This document shows, one piece after another, positions 40,433-49,829 of a stretch of DNA of 58,668 nucleotides. The notes beneath the pieces were generated by a model. The model searched no databases, was not told where the DNA came from, and saw only the letters and a program-made list of their open reading frames with translations. The stretch's first letter is position 1. Each line of letters opens with the position of its first letter. This DNA comes from Bdellovibrionales bacterium (GTDB lineage Bacteria; Bdellovibrionota; UBA2428): assembly GCA_018266335.1 (NCBI GenBank), contig JAFEAR010000081.1:1-58668 (forward strand), written 5' to 3'. The translations under genes and the position numbers were made by a program.

Positions 40433-41995
40433 ATTGTGGCGAAGACGCCAATTACTATCTGCCTTCATGGCAGCGATACCCGCGAAGGGTTTTTTCAAAT
40501 TATATTCAATACTTTTACCGTTCAGGACCGGGTTCGATAGTAGCAGTTCCATGAATTCACGTCTCTCTAGGGGAGAACGAGAATCCCATAATTCTTTCGC
40601 AGACTTCGCGAGTTCGATAATGGATTTTGCTGTTTCCATCTCAACTTCAGCGATCTGCAGCTCTGCATCGTCGAGTTTCTTGGTGAGGTCACTCCGCTCA
40701 TCACGAACGCGTTTGATCTGTCTGTCGTGAGTCTCTTGGTCAATCTTGCCAGCCATGAGAAGGTCGAAGATCTGATCCTCTTTTCCTTCAAGTTGTTTCA
40801 ACCCAGATCGAAACTTGGCGATGTTTTTTCTGATCGCATCCTGCATCTTGAGCTTTGTCTCATTCAACGCATCCGCAATCTGTTCAGCAAGCTTTGGAGG
40901 GATGGTAATAGAGTTCACAGCCTTATCCATAACTTCCCAAATATCTTTTTCGTTCACGTTCTTTTGCTCCCTGTGTACTTTTTTGCCGTTGGTACAGCGA
41001 TAGAGGGCATACTGCTTGCCACTTTTTTTCTTCGTTTTAGGATCGTAGGTTATCGCACATCCACATCGAGGATCGGCGCAACGAAAAAAGCCGCCTTGAA
41101 AGACACCTTTTGCTGTCTTTGGCTTGGGAATCATTTTGAGGCCCACCAATGCATCAACTTTATCTAAGATCAGTCTCGGAATAATGAGGGGATGCTTGCC
41201 ATGATAGGTGATCCCTTTCCAAACGAATTGCCCACGGTAGAACGGATTTTTGAGTCTTTTTTCAATTGCGCTAGAAAAATATTTCTCGCTCTCTTGCGGA
41301 GTGGGAATCCCTTCAGCGACTACCTGCTTTCTTATGGAGTCAAGGCTAAGTCCAGCAGCGCGAAGTTCAAACTCACGCAGTACCCATCGGACCTGTCGCT
41401 CATCGGGATCAGCGATAGTAGTTTTGCCGCGCTTCTTAGCTTTTCCATCAGCCCCAGTTTCAGCAAGCAGAGCATATCCTTTGGGAGGACGGTTACTAGG
41501 ATACCAGCCTTCCTCAGCTCGCATTACGGAACTAGCATTAACTTTCTCACCGATGATTACTGAGAGTTGTTTGTCTCCAACCGCTTTGTATGCTCGGGCC
41601 GCGAATTCATAGGAGGAACTACCCTTATGCAGGACGGTGCTATCTTGTACGTAGTGCACTACAAGCTTTCCCGCTTTGATACGTTTTTCATTTTGTTCGA
41701 TGCTGGTAAGATTCCGGCCCTCCCTATCTGTCATTCCGAAAAGGCAATGCTGTAGTCCTTCCTTCAGCCCCGCCGCGATAGCGTTGTCGTACTTGGTGCG
41801 ATCATCAGAATCTTTAGCCGACTCTACGATCTTAAAGATGTGTTCGCTTTTAAGGCGGAGGTCATGGTTGTCAACGTAGGTCCGAATGGCTTTTTCTTGC
41901 ACGGCATGGCTCGTGTTCGCCTCTTGTTTTTTCGAGGATACACGAATGATGGCAAATGCGTTTTTGTTTGGGTTGTCTTTCCAGTCATGGGACAT
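40430..41995 (-). CDS. Large serine recombinase
   Basis: The 521-aa protein has an N-terminal resolvase fold with catalytic AIIRVSSKKQ (Arg 18, Ser 20/21), a recombinase domain (PPKGYALL, then GIPTPQESEKYFSSAIEKRL), a zinc ribbon (CADPRCGC with YRC) and a long coiled coil (about 400-475), the layout of phage and ICE serine integrases. ATG has GGAGG upstream. It follows a 67-aa gene on the same strand and converges on the tyrosine integrase, so two different recombinase classes abut here. Confidence 0.9.
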   Translation of the reverse strand: MSHDWKDNPNKNAFAIIRVSSKKQEANTSHAVQEKAIRTYVDNHDLRLKSEHIFKIVESAKDSDDRTKYDNAIAAGLKEGLQHCLFGMTDREGRNLTSIEQNEKRIKAGKLVVHYVQDSTVLHKGSSSYEFAARAYKAVGDKQLSVIIGEKVNASSVMRAEEGWYPSNRPPKGYALLAETGADGKAKKRGKTTIADPDERQVRWVLREFELRAAGLSLDSIRKQVVAEGIPTPQESEKYFSSAIEKRLKNPFYRGQFVWKGITYHGKHPLIIPRLILDKVDALVGLKMIPKPKTAKGVFQGGFFRCADPRCGCAITYDPKTKKKSGKQYALYRCTNGKKVHREQKNVNEKDIWEVMDKAVNSITIPPKLAEQIADALNETKLKMQDAIRKNIAKFRSGLKQLEGKEDQIFDLLMAGKIDQETHDRQIKRVRDERSDLTKKLDDAELQIAEVEMETAKSIIELAKSAKELWDSRSPLERREFMELLLSNPVLNGKSIEYNLKKPFAGIAAMKADSNWRLRHN

Positions 41996-42017
41996 GAGGG
42001 CCTCCTTAAATCATTTG

Positions 42018-42221
42018 TTATTGGTCGGCGAGCTTCTTGGGGTTCGATACTTCTACACTTGGGGCTTGTTGCATTTTGAGAAGTTCATCGCGCCATGTTT
42101 GCAGTTTGCGAACCACGGCAAGGGCGTTAGCCATCCCTTCTTCATCGACGAGCGGTTCCTGCGGTGAGGTATTTTCCTCTCCGGCAGTTGCGCTCTGTAA
42201 TGGATCGAACTTCTCGCTCAT
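42018..42221 (-). CDS. 67-aa protein preceding the serine recombinase
   Basis: The product is acidic with a helical segment (ANALAVVRKLQTWRDELLKM). GGGGG lies just before the ATG. It is transcribed into the recombinase gene 22 bp later. It may be a directionality factor or other recombinase partner, but only position and size support this. Confidence 0.5.
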   Translation of the reverse strand: MSEKFDPLQSATAGEENTSPQEPLVDEEGMANALAVVRKLQTWRDELLKMQQAPSVEVSNPKKLADQ

Positions 42222-42261
42222 ACCCCCAGACTACAAGTCCATGGGGGTAGATTTAGGGGTA
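42221..42261. repeat. Left copy of the 20-bp inverted repeat bracketing the 480-aa gene
   Basis: TGGGGGTAGATTTAGGGGTA at 42242-42261 recurs in inverted orientation at 43747-43766. Here an extra TACCCCCA at 42221-42228 faces it, forming a local 8-bp palindrome. It lies in the leader of the 67-aa/serine recombinase unit. Confidence 0.75.
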
Positions 42262-42265
42262 GAAG

Positions 42266-43708
42266 TTATCGCTTGGGAAAGGGTACAGTGAGGTCAATAC
42301 GAAGCCGACCTTTTAGGTATTTGCCGCTGCGCTCCTCCTGATTGGGACGACTATTAGTGCTTCCAAGTAATTTATCGTTACCCCACAGAAACAACATGTC
42401 TTTTGTGAAAGCCCAGCCCTTAAGTTTCTTTGGCATTTCCTCCTTGCGATTTTTGCCAAGATGTTCGACGCGTCTGCGAGCTTCAATTAAAATTTCTCGT
42501 TCATCAAAGGAGGCTTGGACTTTGCCTTCAGGAATTCTATTGAAGATTACCCAAAGAGATTCTCTCGTGCTGACAGGAAGGCGGATTGAGTCGTCAGGGA
42601 AATCCTCATGTCGAAGAATGCTTTTTTCCATGTCAATGCTCCACTTACTACGAACAATTCCTTTTTCTCCGAGTTTTGGAAGCGCTGATTTTCCGAAGTC
42701 GTCAAGCTTGAATCGTGTTTTGATTGTATCGCTAAGCTCGTAGTCCAGCTGATTAGTGACTTCCTCAATTCTCTTCTCAACTTTTAAGTAGCCCTGAGCT
42801 AACTCGGTCGTAAACTCAGCGGTATCTTCAGCTATCTTGCCAGCCAAGAACCATGAGGCAGGGGTATGTTGGTATTCTTCATTGAATGAAATCCAGCCTT
42901 TAAGTGCATCATCTTCTTCAATGGCACCAAAAGCCATATCTGGAAAGTCAGATTGGTTTAACACGTAGAGGGCTGAGATAAACTCAGAAACTTTATGAAG
43001 TCTGATCCTGCTAATACCGATGGAATCGGCGTCACCGTAGACTTCCATATCTTCTGGCCTCATGTTCTCCGCCAAGCTATTGCAGAGAGTCCGCGCTACT
43101 CCTTTTAATGGCTCTGAATCGTCAGATGATTCGGCTCCAAAGCCCTCACTGCCTAGCAGCACTCCAAGCGCTTTTAAAAAGTGGCCTTCAATTTCAGGCA
43201 ACTTTAAAAAACGCGATTGCTTTACCAATAGGCTAGCTGCTTCAATATCTCGTTTGTTCTCTATTGTTCCGTGCAAGTCTTGGATAGGTTCGCCATGTTC
43301 GATCTTCCAGGAAAAGTCTTGAACACGGTCGAGGAATCCTTCATTACCTCCGATAAAAAGTGGCGAATGGGTCTGAACCGTTTCCAGAGCCCAGCAAAAA
43401 TCTTCAAATTCTTCGGGAGAGATCTTAAGTAATCTGGTTATCGCTTGTACACGTTCTATAGGCGACAGTTTTTTACTCTCAGCAACGAGCCAGAGATGGC
43501 TTCTATCCCAAAGTTCTTCGAGAAAGACATCAAGGTCTTCAGAGGCGACAAGCCGTAGGCTGATGTCTTGCGCAGCTATTGATAAACGAGCCCGCAAGCG
43601 ATCTTGAAGGGGCTCCAGCTCCGGCCACTTTTTAAGTAACAGATCCAGTGCCGCCTGAACCTTTTCAGTCCTGTAAACGCTAGCGGAATCATCTGCTTTA
43701 TCGCTCAT
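42266..43708 (-). CDS. 480-aa protein of unknown function bracketed by inverted repeats
   Basis: The product is soluble, acidic and largely helical, without signal, TM or recognised catalytic motif. The N-terminal half has long helices (VQAALDLLLKKWPELEPLQD), and a C-terminal mixed region has WAFTKDMLFLWGNDKLLG. It is divergent from the primase-helicase, and its ends fall just inside the two 20-bp inverted repeats. A cargo role such as defence is possible, but nothing in the sequence shows it. Confidence 0.7.
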   Translation of the reverse strand: MSDKADDSASVYRTEKVQAALDLLLKKWPELEPLQDRLRARLSIAAQDISLRLVASEDLDVFLEELWDRSHLWLVAESKKLSPIERVQAITRLLKISPEEFEDFCWALETVQTHSPLFIGGNEGFLDRVQDFSWKIEHGEPIQDLHGTIENKRDIEAASLLVKQSRFLKLPEIEGHFLKALGVLLGSEGFGAESSDDSEPLKGVARTLCNSLAENMRPEDMEVYGDADSIGISRIRLHKVSEFISALYVLNQSDFPDMAFGAIEEDDALKGWISFNEEYQHTPASWFLAGKIAEDTAEFTTELAQGYLKVEKRIEEVTNQLDYELSDTIKTRFKLDDFGKSALPKLGEKGIVRSKWSIDMEKSILRHEDFPDDSIRLPVSTRESLWVIFNRIPEGKVQASFDEREILIEARRRVEHLGKNRKEEMPKKLKGWAFTKDMLFLWGNDKLLGSTNSRPNQEERSGKYLKGRLRIDLTVPFPKR

Positions 43709-43746
43709 TCAGCCAATTTTACCCATAGAACTGCGTTCGGGCCACA

Positions 43747-43766
43747 TACCCCTAAATCTACCCCCA
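43747..43766. repeat. Right copy of the 20-bp inverted repeat
   Basis: TACCCCTAAATCTACCCCCA is the exact reverse complement of 42242-42261. It lies in the divergent promoter region between the 480-aa gene and the primase gene. Each copy is itself TACCCC-N6-TACCCC. Confidence 0.8.
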
Positions 43767-43841
43767 CGGCCTGAGATGCTGGTGGTGGGTGCGAAGAATG
43801 CAAGGAGCGTTCGTTCGGTCATCCGCAAAAGGAGTAAGAAA

Positions 43842-46550
43842 ATGAACAACAAAAATTTAGGGTTTGATTTGAATGAGGCGATGCGATTCATCGAGGCGCT
43901 GACTGGCAACCCAAGGGCAGTCGTGACGTTTCAGACGTTTGACGACGTGAAGACTGAAGAGGTCGTGGATGGAAAACCTCGCGAAAAAAAACGCGGAAGA
44001 GGGGATCTTGTCGCGATTCTAAAGGGTACGATTGAGGACCACTTCAACACGCTTTGCGAACTTAATGAAGAAGGTGCTGGAATCTTCGTTCAGATTAACG
44101 TCAATGACGGTAACGGGCGCAAGTCAGAAAACATTATTGCCTTGCGTGCTCTCTTCGCCGACAAGGACAATGGGAATTTTCCTGACTTCAAACTCAAGCC
44201 TACAATTTTGGTTCAGACTGTCCAGGGGCAGCACGTCTACTTCGTGTTGAAAGATGGGGAAAGTGTTGAGCGCTTTCGACCGGCACAGCAGGCGCTTATT
44301 CGCAATCTTGATTCCGATAAGGGAATACACAACCTGGACCGAGTTATGCGTCTCCCGGGTTTTTTTCACATGAAAAATCCAGCGCAACCTACTTTGATAA
44401 AAGCTTTGAGTATTTCAAATCGGCGTTACTCGATGGACGAAGTGTTGAGGGTCTACCCCATTACAAAGGCCAGTCGGCAATTAGCTCCTACTCGTGATCG
44501 CGGACCTACGGAATCTCAACCTGAACGCGGGCATCTTAATGTAGAACTTCAAAATCTAGTCGACGCACAGCCCGTTGATGACGGAACAAGAAACCAGGCA
44601 GTCAAGGACATCGTGGTGCGTGCCCTGGGATGGGGCATGGCGAACTCCGAGATCTTGAAAGGACTTAGCTACTATTGTGAAAAATCGCAGTTTGATTTTG
44701 CTAGAGCCGAAGAAGTTTTGCGTTGGGCCGCAGGCAAACACGCCGAACGCGCCTTCGAGAATTACGCTAATAAAGAGAAGTTTGATACCTATGAAGTGGT
44801 TGATGGCTCAATACATTGGAATAAAAAAACTCAGGATGGCCCAGTACCAACTCCTCTCTGTAACTTCAGTGCTCGAATTGTATCTGAAGAAGTTCATGAC
44901 GATGGTATCGAGCTAAGGACTCTCTTCAAAATCGAAGGGAGGCTCTCCAGTGGCAGAGCTCTTTTTAATGCCTCCGTGGTCGCAAAAGACTTTTCAAGCC
45001 TTGCCTGGGTAACTGAGAACTGGGGAACTCAAGCCGTAGTATATGCCGGGAGCAGTAAGAAAGATCACCTTCGTGCGGCAATTCAGATCCTTTCCGAGGA
45101 TGCGAAGCGCGAGCATGTCTATGCCCATTTCGGTTTTAGAAAAATTTCCGGCGAATGGATGTTCTTGCATTCAAAAGGAGCGATAACGGCGAATGGATTT
45201 AGTTCGTCAATCCAAGTGAATGCTGGCAATGAGCAGTTGAGTGACTACCTGCTACCCGAGCCGCCTACGGGCTCAGTTCTTGCTGAGGCCGTTCGAGCAT
45301 CGCTCTCTTTCTTAGAGGTGGCGAAAGATCAGGTCAGTTTCCCTCTATTAGCCGCTACATATCGGGCTCCCCTGGGTGAATTCTTAAAGATCGACAGTTC
45401 AATCTTTGTCGCCGGGCCAAGTGGAAACTTCAAGAGTGAGTTAACGGCTCTTATGCAAGGGCACTTTGGTTTGAAATTCAATAGTCGAAATTTTCCCGGG
45501 AACTGGACTTCAACTGAAAACTTTATCGAACGTCAGAGCTTTTTAACCAAGGATTGTATTTTTACCGTTGATGACTTCAATCCTAAGGGCACAGTCGCAG
45601 ATGTTCAACGTCTTCATCAGAAGGCAGATCGAGTGCTTCGAGCGCAGGGCAATGGCTCTGGCCGTGGCCGCATGAATGCGGATGGCTCTTTGCGCAGAAC
45701 GAACTTTCCTCGGTGCCAGATCATTTCAAGCGGCGAGGATATTCCCAACGGATACAGTTTGCGCGCTCGTATGCTGATCGTTGAGATGTCCAGAAGTGAC
45801 GTGAATGTGGAAGAGCTGACAAGACTTCAAAGGTTTCGCGATGCGGGGCTTCTGGCCGCTGCCATGAGTGCGTATGTGCGTTGGCTTATCCCCCAAGCTG
45901 ATAGCATGAAAGCTCGTCTTTCAGAGAGTTTCAAATCCTATAGAGAAAGGGCCGGGCCGGATCTTGCTCATGGTCGCACGCCAGACATCTTGGCAAGTCT
46001 TATGGTTGGCATGGACGGCCTGGTGTCTTTTGCTCAATACTCTGGGGTCCTCACGGAAGAAGAAGGAAGCGAGCTACTCGATAAGGCATGGCGGGTCTTC
46101 GTGGAACTTGCCAAACTTCAGGGAGAGCATCTGACGAACGAAGAACCTGCCGCGAGATTCATGGAGTTGTTGAAAACTGCTTTACTTACAGGCAAAGCAT
46201 ACCTTGATTCGCTTGAAGATGGAGTTCGTCCCGATGCGTGTGAACAGTGGGGTTGGAAAAACGGGCTTGGGGGTTGCGGCACTGACTACCTTCGGCAAGG
46301 GGAGCACATTGGCTGGGTTGGAAAGGACGAGGTTTATCTCGAACCAAACGCGGCCTATGCTGTGGTGTCCAAAATGGCTCAGAGTCAGAACGAGCCCATG
46401 CCCATCACAAAAAACACACTGTGGAAAAGATTAATTCAAAAAGATATTGCTAGACGGGGACATGGCAAGAACCTGAGTAAGAAAACCATTCGAGGTGTCC
46501 GCAGGCAGGTCCTCGTAATACCAAATATTTCGAGTGTATTTAGTGGTTAA
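43842..46550 (+). CDS. Primase-helicase of RepB-primase/DUF927 type
   Basis: ATG 43842 has AAAGGAG 7 nt upstream; the longer start at 43776 lacks one. The 902-aa protein begins with an archaeo-eukaryotic-type primase domain (about 1-200: ALFADKDNGNF, GQHVYFVLKDGE, DSDKGIHNLDRVMRLPGFFH). It continues with a DUF927/P4-type helicase part: FGFRKISGEWMFLHSKGAIT, Walker A GPSGNFKSELTALM and TVDDFNPKG. Such proteins start replication of phages, plasmids and ICEs. It probably replicates the element mobilised by the adjacent serine recombinase. Confidence 0.85.
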   Translation: MNNKNLGFDLNEAMRFIEALTGNPRAVVTFQTFDDVKTEEVVDGKPREKKRGRGDLVAILKGTIEDHFNTLCELNEEGAGIFVQINVNDGNGRKSENIIALRALFADKDNGNFPDFKLKPTILVQTVQGQHVYFVLKDGESVERFRPAQQALIRNLDSDKGIHNLDRVMRLPGFFHMKNPAQPTLIKALSISNRRYSMDEVLRVYPITKASRQLAPTRDRGPTESQPERGHLNVELQNLVDAQPVDDGTRNQAVKDIVVRALGWGMANSEILKGLSYYCEKSQFDFARAEEVLRWAAGKHAERAFENYANKEKFDTYEVVDGSIHWNKKTQDGPVPTPLCNFSARIVSEEVHDDGIELRTLFKIEGRLSSGRALFNASVVAKDFSSLAWVTENWGTQAVVYAGSSKKDHLRAAIQILSEDAKREHVYAHFGFRKISGEWMFLHSKGAITANGFSSSIQVNAGNEQLSDYLLPEPPTGSVLAEAVRASLSFLEVAKDQVSFPLLAATYRAPLGEFLKIDSSIFVAGPSGNFKSELTALMQGHFGLKFNSRNFPGNWTSTENFIERQSFLTKDCIFTVDDFNPKGTVADVQRLHQKADRVLRAQGNGSGRGRMNADGSLRRTNFPRCQIISSGEDIPNGYSLRARMLIVEMSRSDVNVEELTRLQRFRDAGLLAAAMSAYVRWLIPQADSMKARLSESFKSYRERAGPDLAHGRTPDILASLMVGMDGLVSFAQYSGVLTEEEGSELLDKAWRVFVELAKLQGEHLTNEEPAARFMELLKTALLTGKAYLDSLEDGVRPDACEQWGWKNGLGGCGTDYLRQGEHIGWVGKDEVYLEPNAAYAVVSKMAQSQNEPMPITKNTLWKRLIQKDIARRGHGKNLSKKTIRGVRRQVLVIPNISSVFSG

Positions 46551-46780
46551 AGCGGGTGCAGTAGGGGCAACGGGGCGAGCGATTCTAATATCAACACGTT
46601 GCGCCCCTGATTTCTGTCCCTGGATTTTAATGCCTGCGAAAAGCAGGGAAATATTTTGGGGTAAAAAGTGTCTGTATTTTTGTTGGTTGGCACCGTGACC
46701 CCAGTGACCCCACTATAGGCCGACTAGTATGCGCTCTAAAACCACAGAGGAGTTTTTAGGACAGCCCATGATGCTAGTCT

Positions 46781-47206
46781 CTAGTCCGACTGCTGCCTTA
46801 GCCATTTTTGAATTGCCTTGATCTCCTTCTGATGAAGGATCTGACTGGACAAGTATGGTTCAATCACACCATTTTGCATGGCCCTTGCCGCGTCCAAGCG
46901 AACAGACTCATAGCCTGGGACGTACAAGCGTTTAATAATTTCAAAAATCTCAGCAGGAGGAAGAGTTGTGCGCTCCGTCAGACTCAGGATATCCATCAGC
47001 CCATCTGAATCTGAAAAATCTTTAAGGGGTCTGCCTCCAGTGTATGTCCATCCGCCATCGTGCGCTTCCGTGCATTTCCCACCGTGAGTTAATTTCAAGT
47101 TCCGTTGCTTGTCTTCTTTGTAGCACCACCAAATTTGTCCGTCATTAAAGTCAACGTGTTTTCCGCAGGTGTCGCAGGTCCATTGTTGTGTCTCGATACG
47201 AATCAT
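46781..47206 (-). CDS. 141-aa protein with N-terminal Cys motif
   Basis: AAGGAG lies 9 nt before the ATG. The N-terminus has WTCDTCGKHVDF and a distant GGKCTEAH, a possible zinc site, followed by conserved-looking WTYTGGRPLKDF and a helical C-terminus ending in KWLRQQSD. I do not recognise the family or function. It is flanked by gene-poor gaps, and the upstream 230 bp (46551-46780) holds only a short CCTGC-N5-GCAGG hairpin. Confidence 0.65.
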   Translation of the reverse strand: MIRIETQQWTCDTCGKHVDFNDGQIWWCYKEDKQRNLKLTHGGKCTEAHDGGWTYTGGRPLKDFSDSDGLMDILSLTERTTLPPAEIFEIIKRLYVPGYESVRLDAARAMQNGVIEPYLSSQILHQKEIKAIQKWLRQQSD

Positions 47207-47311
47207 TTCTTCATTCTCCTTCTAGTTAATCTGACCCCAGGGGCATTGAGACAAATATTGGGTTGTTTTCTATTCGTACAAAAACAAAGTCTGAGTGTCG
47301 CCCTCCACTCG

Positions 47312-48100
47312 TTACTGCCCGGGCTGAAAACTCAGAACTACCTCATTTGTAATTTCCGCGCGCTTAGCGCAGTCAAATCCTGCCGTCTGGCCAAATGTGG
47401 CATGTCCAGATCCATCCAAATATTCGTACCTATTCGGCGTCACCAAATCCCCCTCCACCGTTGACCATTCTGTAAGAAAATAACTCGTCAAAAGATTCTG
47501 CCCCGAGGCATCGGAAAACAGAGTCAGCACATCGTAAACTCTAAGTCCGCCGGGATGAGGCGTAAGTTGCCCGCTGGGCACAGTCACCATTGAGAACTGA
47601 TGATACGCATCAACGTCTGGCCTTTCCACGTCAATCCCCGAGCAACGTCCAGTCGTAACGCCGTCTCGCATGTAGGTCTGGTAAGCACCATTATAGAGTT
47701 TGTAGCTGGACAAAACTCCGTCGTACCGTGGCCACTCCAAGACAGAGGCAAAGCATCTGTTGTTTGGAACGTATCCACTCAAATATAGGGCGTAGCGTCG
47801 ATTCTGCGGAAAGAATCTGGATATGCACGTTTGATAGCAAATAGCTGGAGCCCCTGATTCGTCGTTTGCACATTGAAAAATGTCGTTGACCGACTGCACC
47901 CAAGGCTCGTCCCCTGTTTGAATTTGCTTCTTCATATCCAAACTCCAATAAGAAAAGTCTGTTTTGTCCGATTTAGGCGAAGATGTATCAGGCGAAGATG
48001 CATCAAGGGATGCTTCGGCTCCGATACCGCCGGAGGACTTGCACCCAGTCGAAAGAAATGCGACAAGGAGAGTGCCTAAAGTAACTCTGTGTCTAGTCAT
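47312..48100 (-). CDS. Secreted lipoprotein of unknown function
   Basis: I chose ATG 48100 (GGGAGG upstream). The 262-aa product has signal VTLGTLLVAFLSTGC (lipobox STGC), a Ser/Asp/Pro-rich tether, then a Cys-rich globular domain with CYQTCISRFFPQNRRYALYL, RCSGIDVERPD and FDCAKRAE. Probably an outer-membrane-anchored surface protein. It stands alone. Confidence 0.7.
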   Translation of the reverse strand: MTRHRVTLGTLLVAFLSTGCKSSGGIGAEASLDASSPDTSSPKSDKTDFSYWSLDMKKQIQTGDEPWVQSVNDIFQCANDESGAPAICYQTCISRFFPQNRRYALYLSGYVPNNRCFASVLEWPRYDGVLSSYKLYNGAYQTYMRDGVTTGRCSGIDVERPDVDAYHQFSMVTVPSGQLTPHPGGLRVYDVLTLFSDASGQNLLTSYFLTEWSTVEGDLVTPNRYEYLDGSGHATFGQTAGFDCAKRAEITNEVVLSFQPGQ

Positions 48101-48177
48101 GTTGCCTCCCGGGGCTCTAAGTCCGAGACCCAAACTCAAAAGCAAAGATTAAAAAAGACGGATTTTTTTCAGACTTT

Positions 48178-48528
48178 CTAAGCAACCAGTCTTCGCCTCT
48201 TGTTCTCTTCTGAATTTATAAAGTCGGAAGCTAATTTTAACTTTCTACCGTCGGCGAGATATACAAAAGCCGACCCAACTACGAACAGGCCAAAGAAGAA
48301 TGATCCGAAGGAAAGAGAGTAGTAGTCATTTAATACTAGTACCCACGTCCCTCCAAGTACCTGTACCAGCCCAACAAGGGCCTTGAGTTTCAAAATTGGC
48401 AGGCTTAGCGATTGAAGGTAGTCAATATGCGCTGAACTTTCCTCGACTCCTTCTTTTTCAAATTGTCTAAGCCTTTGCAGAGCTTCGTGGAATTCGAGAG
48501 AGGAGGAGAAATTGTGTAAAATTCTCAT
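48178..48528 (-). CDS. 116-aa membrane protein
   Basis: I chose ATG 48528 (GAGGAG 9 nt upstream). A cytoplasmic helical N-terminus (EFHEALQRLRQFEKEGVEES) precedes two TM segments (ALVGLVQVLGGTWVLVL and FGSFFFGLFVVGSAFVYLA) and a basic tail. It is the last gene of an XRE/secreted protein/membrane protein operon, starting 6 bp after the preceding stop. Confidence 0.65.
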   Translation of the reverse strand: MRILHNFSSSLEFHEALQRLRQFEKEGVEESSAHIDYLQSLSLPILKLKALVGLVQVLGGTWVLVLNDYYSLSFGSFFFGLFVVGSAFVYLADGRKLKLASDFINSEENKRRRLVA

Positions 48529-48533
48529 ATGAG

Positions 48534-49205
48534 CTATCTCCTCAAAGGCGTGCAAATCTTTTTCAGATTTTCTGCCAGTGCAGGCAGGTCAGCCAAGTCG
48601 AATGTTTTTTCAACGACCGCGTGGCCAAACTGAGCCGATATTTCCAAGGCCTTTGCTCCGCTAAACACCTTATCGTGAAACCCCACCAACACATCTCCGC
48701 TGCCATCGTCCCCCGCGACATGCTCCACAGTTTTACCGTCGATTTTGGCGCGGATAGATCGAGGACGCTGTCCTGTGTAGTTAAATATCCATCCCGCAGC
48801 TAAACCAGATACTATCACGACGCCGGATATAGCCGTTTTCCCTTTCCTATCGAAAATGATGCCACGGCATGAGTCTTCGGCGGCATAGGTCTGAATGAAC
48901 ATATTATGAGATGGACTTTCCCAAAGCATTTTTGGCTCGTCTTTTGCGGCTGGCGCATTCATTGTCTGTACAGCTAGCCTAACTTCGGCCTGAAGTGATT
49001 TTTGAGCATTGTCCGCACATGGTGGATATTTGCTCTGATCCGTCATTATGTAAGAATTGCAAATCTGCATCCTTTGTTGAAACCTGGCCTCCGCCCGCTC
49101 CTTCATTGCCTGTGCCTGCATGATTGCGGAGAGGTCCGACTGGGCAATAGCTGAAGCGCATAGAAGTTCCCCAAAAAGAACGATCCAAAGTTTAACGGCT
49201 GTCAT
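48534..49205 (-). CDS. 223-aa exported protein of unknown function
   Basis: Sec signal LWIVLFGELLCASAIAQ is followed by a helical segment with Cys (RMQICNSYIMTDQSKYPPCA). A C-terminal beta-rich domain (KMLWESPSHNMFIQTYAAED, KIDGKTVEHVAGDDGSGDVL) resembles periplasmic proteins measuring surface charge or inhibition, but no family is certain. It starts inside the regulator stop (ATGA overlap), so expression is linked to the XRE protein. Confidence 0.65.
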   Translation of the reverse strand: MTAVKLWIVLFGELLCASAIAQSDLSAIMQAQAMKERAEARFQQRMQICNSYIMTDQSKYPPCADNAQKSLQAEVRLAVQTMNAPAAKDEPKMLWESPSHNMFIQTYAAEDSCRGIIFDRKGKTAISGVVIVSGLAAGWIFNYTGQRPRSIRAKIDGKTVEHVAGDDGSGDVLVGFHDKVFSGAKALEISAQFGHAVVEKTFDLADLPALAENLKKICTPLRR

Positions 49206-49585
49206 TTTTTTCTCTCCCCAAAGTCGGATTTTTTATCCTTCAACTTTTCAACGCTAATTCGGTACACCCCTTGATGAATTTGCACGAAGCTTTCGTCCAG
49301 GCTCTTCACCAGATCGCTCACGACTGTTTCCTCAGGGTGGTCTCCGGTAATTAGAAACTCCACGCTCACATCGAAAAACTTTGCCAGGCGAACAAGAGCC
49401 TCGTCCATCTTTGGCTTACGGCCCGATAGCCACTCGGAAATTGAACTTTTCGGAATGGCGCAGGCCTTTGAAACGGCGCTCGCGGATATCCCGCGATTTC
49501 GCATGAGATCCTTCAAAGTCTGAGAAAACGCTTTCACCACACTATTGTCGGCCGAAGTGAGCCCAAGATGCACAAAAGTTCTCAA
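49202..49585 (-). CDS. XRE-family transcriptional regulator
   Basis: The 127-aa protein has a Cro/C1-type HTH (FSQTLKDLMRNRGISASAVS with ACAIPKSSISEWLSGRKPKM; about 19-60) and a helical C-terminus. It probably represses its own operon through the GTTCCGC/GCGGAAC repeat at 49597-49633, 12 bp upstream of its start. It leads an operon with a secreted and a membrane protein, an arrangement also seen in some immunity or stress modules. Confidence 0.8.
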   Translation of the reverse strand: MRTFVHLGLTSADNSVVKAFSQTLKDLMRNRGISASAVSKACAIPKSSISEWLSGRKPKMDEALVRLAKFFDVSVEFLITGDHPEETVVSDLVKSLDESFVQIHQGVYRISVEKLKDKKSDFGERKK

Positions 49586-49596
49586 CCCAGATCTTT

Positions 49597-49633
49597 GTTC
49601 CGCTAGCGCTACGAGTATTCCGAAAGGCGGAAC
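49597..49633. promoter_or_regulatory. Inverted repeat operator upstream of the XRE gene
   Basis: GTTCCGC (49597-49603) and GCGGAAC (49627-49633) are a perfect 7-bp inverted repeat with centres about three helical turns apart, next to the XRE start codon. Autoregulation is the likely reading. Confidence 0.5.
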
Positions 49634-49770
49634 TAAAGACTTACTTATTTAGTCAGGTATTAACATACGCCCCAAAGTTGCAAGTCAGAACTAGGTACCC
49701 GGTATAACCCCGGGTCACAGTGGCCAAACCTCCCCCCGCATCTAACGGTGCCTGAGTTTTTGCGCCGCAT

Positions 49771-49789
49771 CAACTACAAATGTAGTGCG
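49771..49789 (-). promoter_or_regulatory. RHH operator copy 1
   Basis: On the minus strand this reads CGCACTACATTTGTAGTTG. The copy at 50030-50048 reads CGCACTACAAAAGTAGTTG, identical except for two of the central four bases. It lies 41 bp before the RHH gene start. Confidence 0.7.
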
Positions 49790-49829
49790 AGCTGTAGCTA
49801 AAAAAGCAGTTCGCTGATATTTTGCAAGC

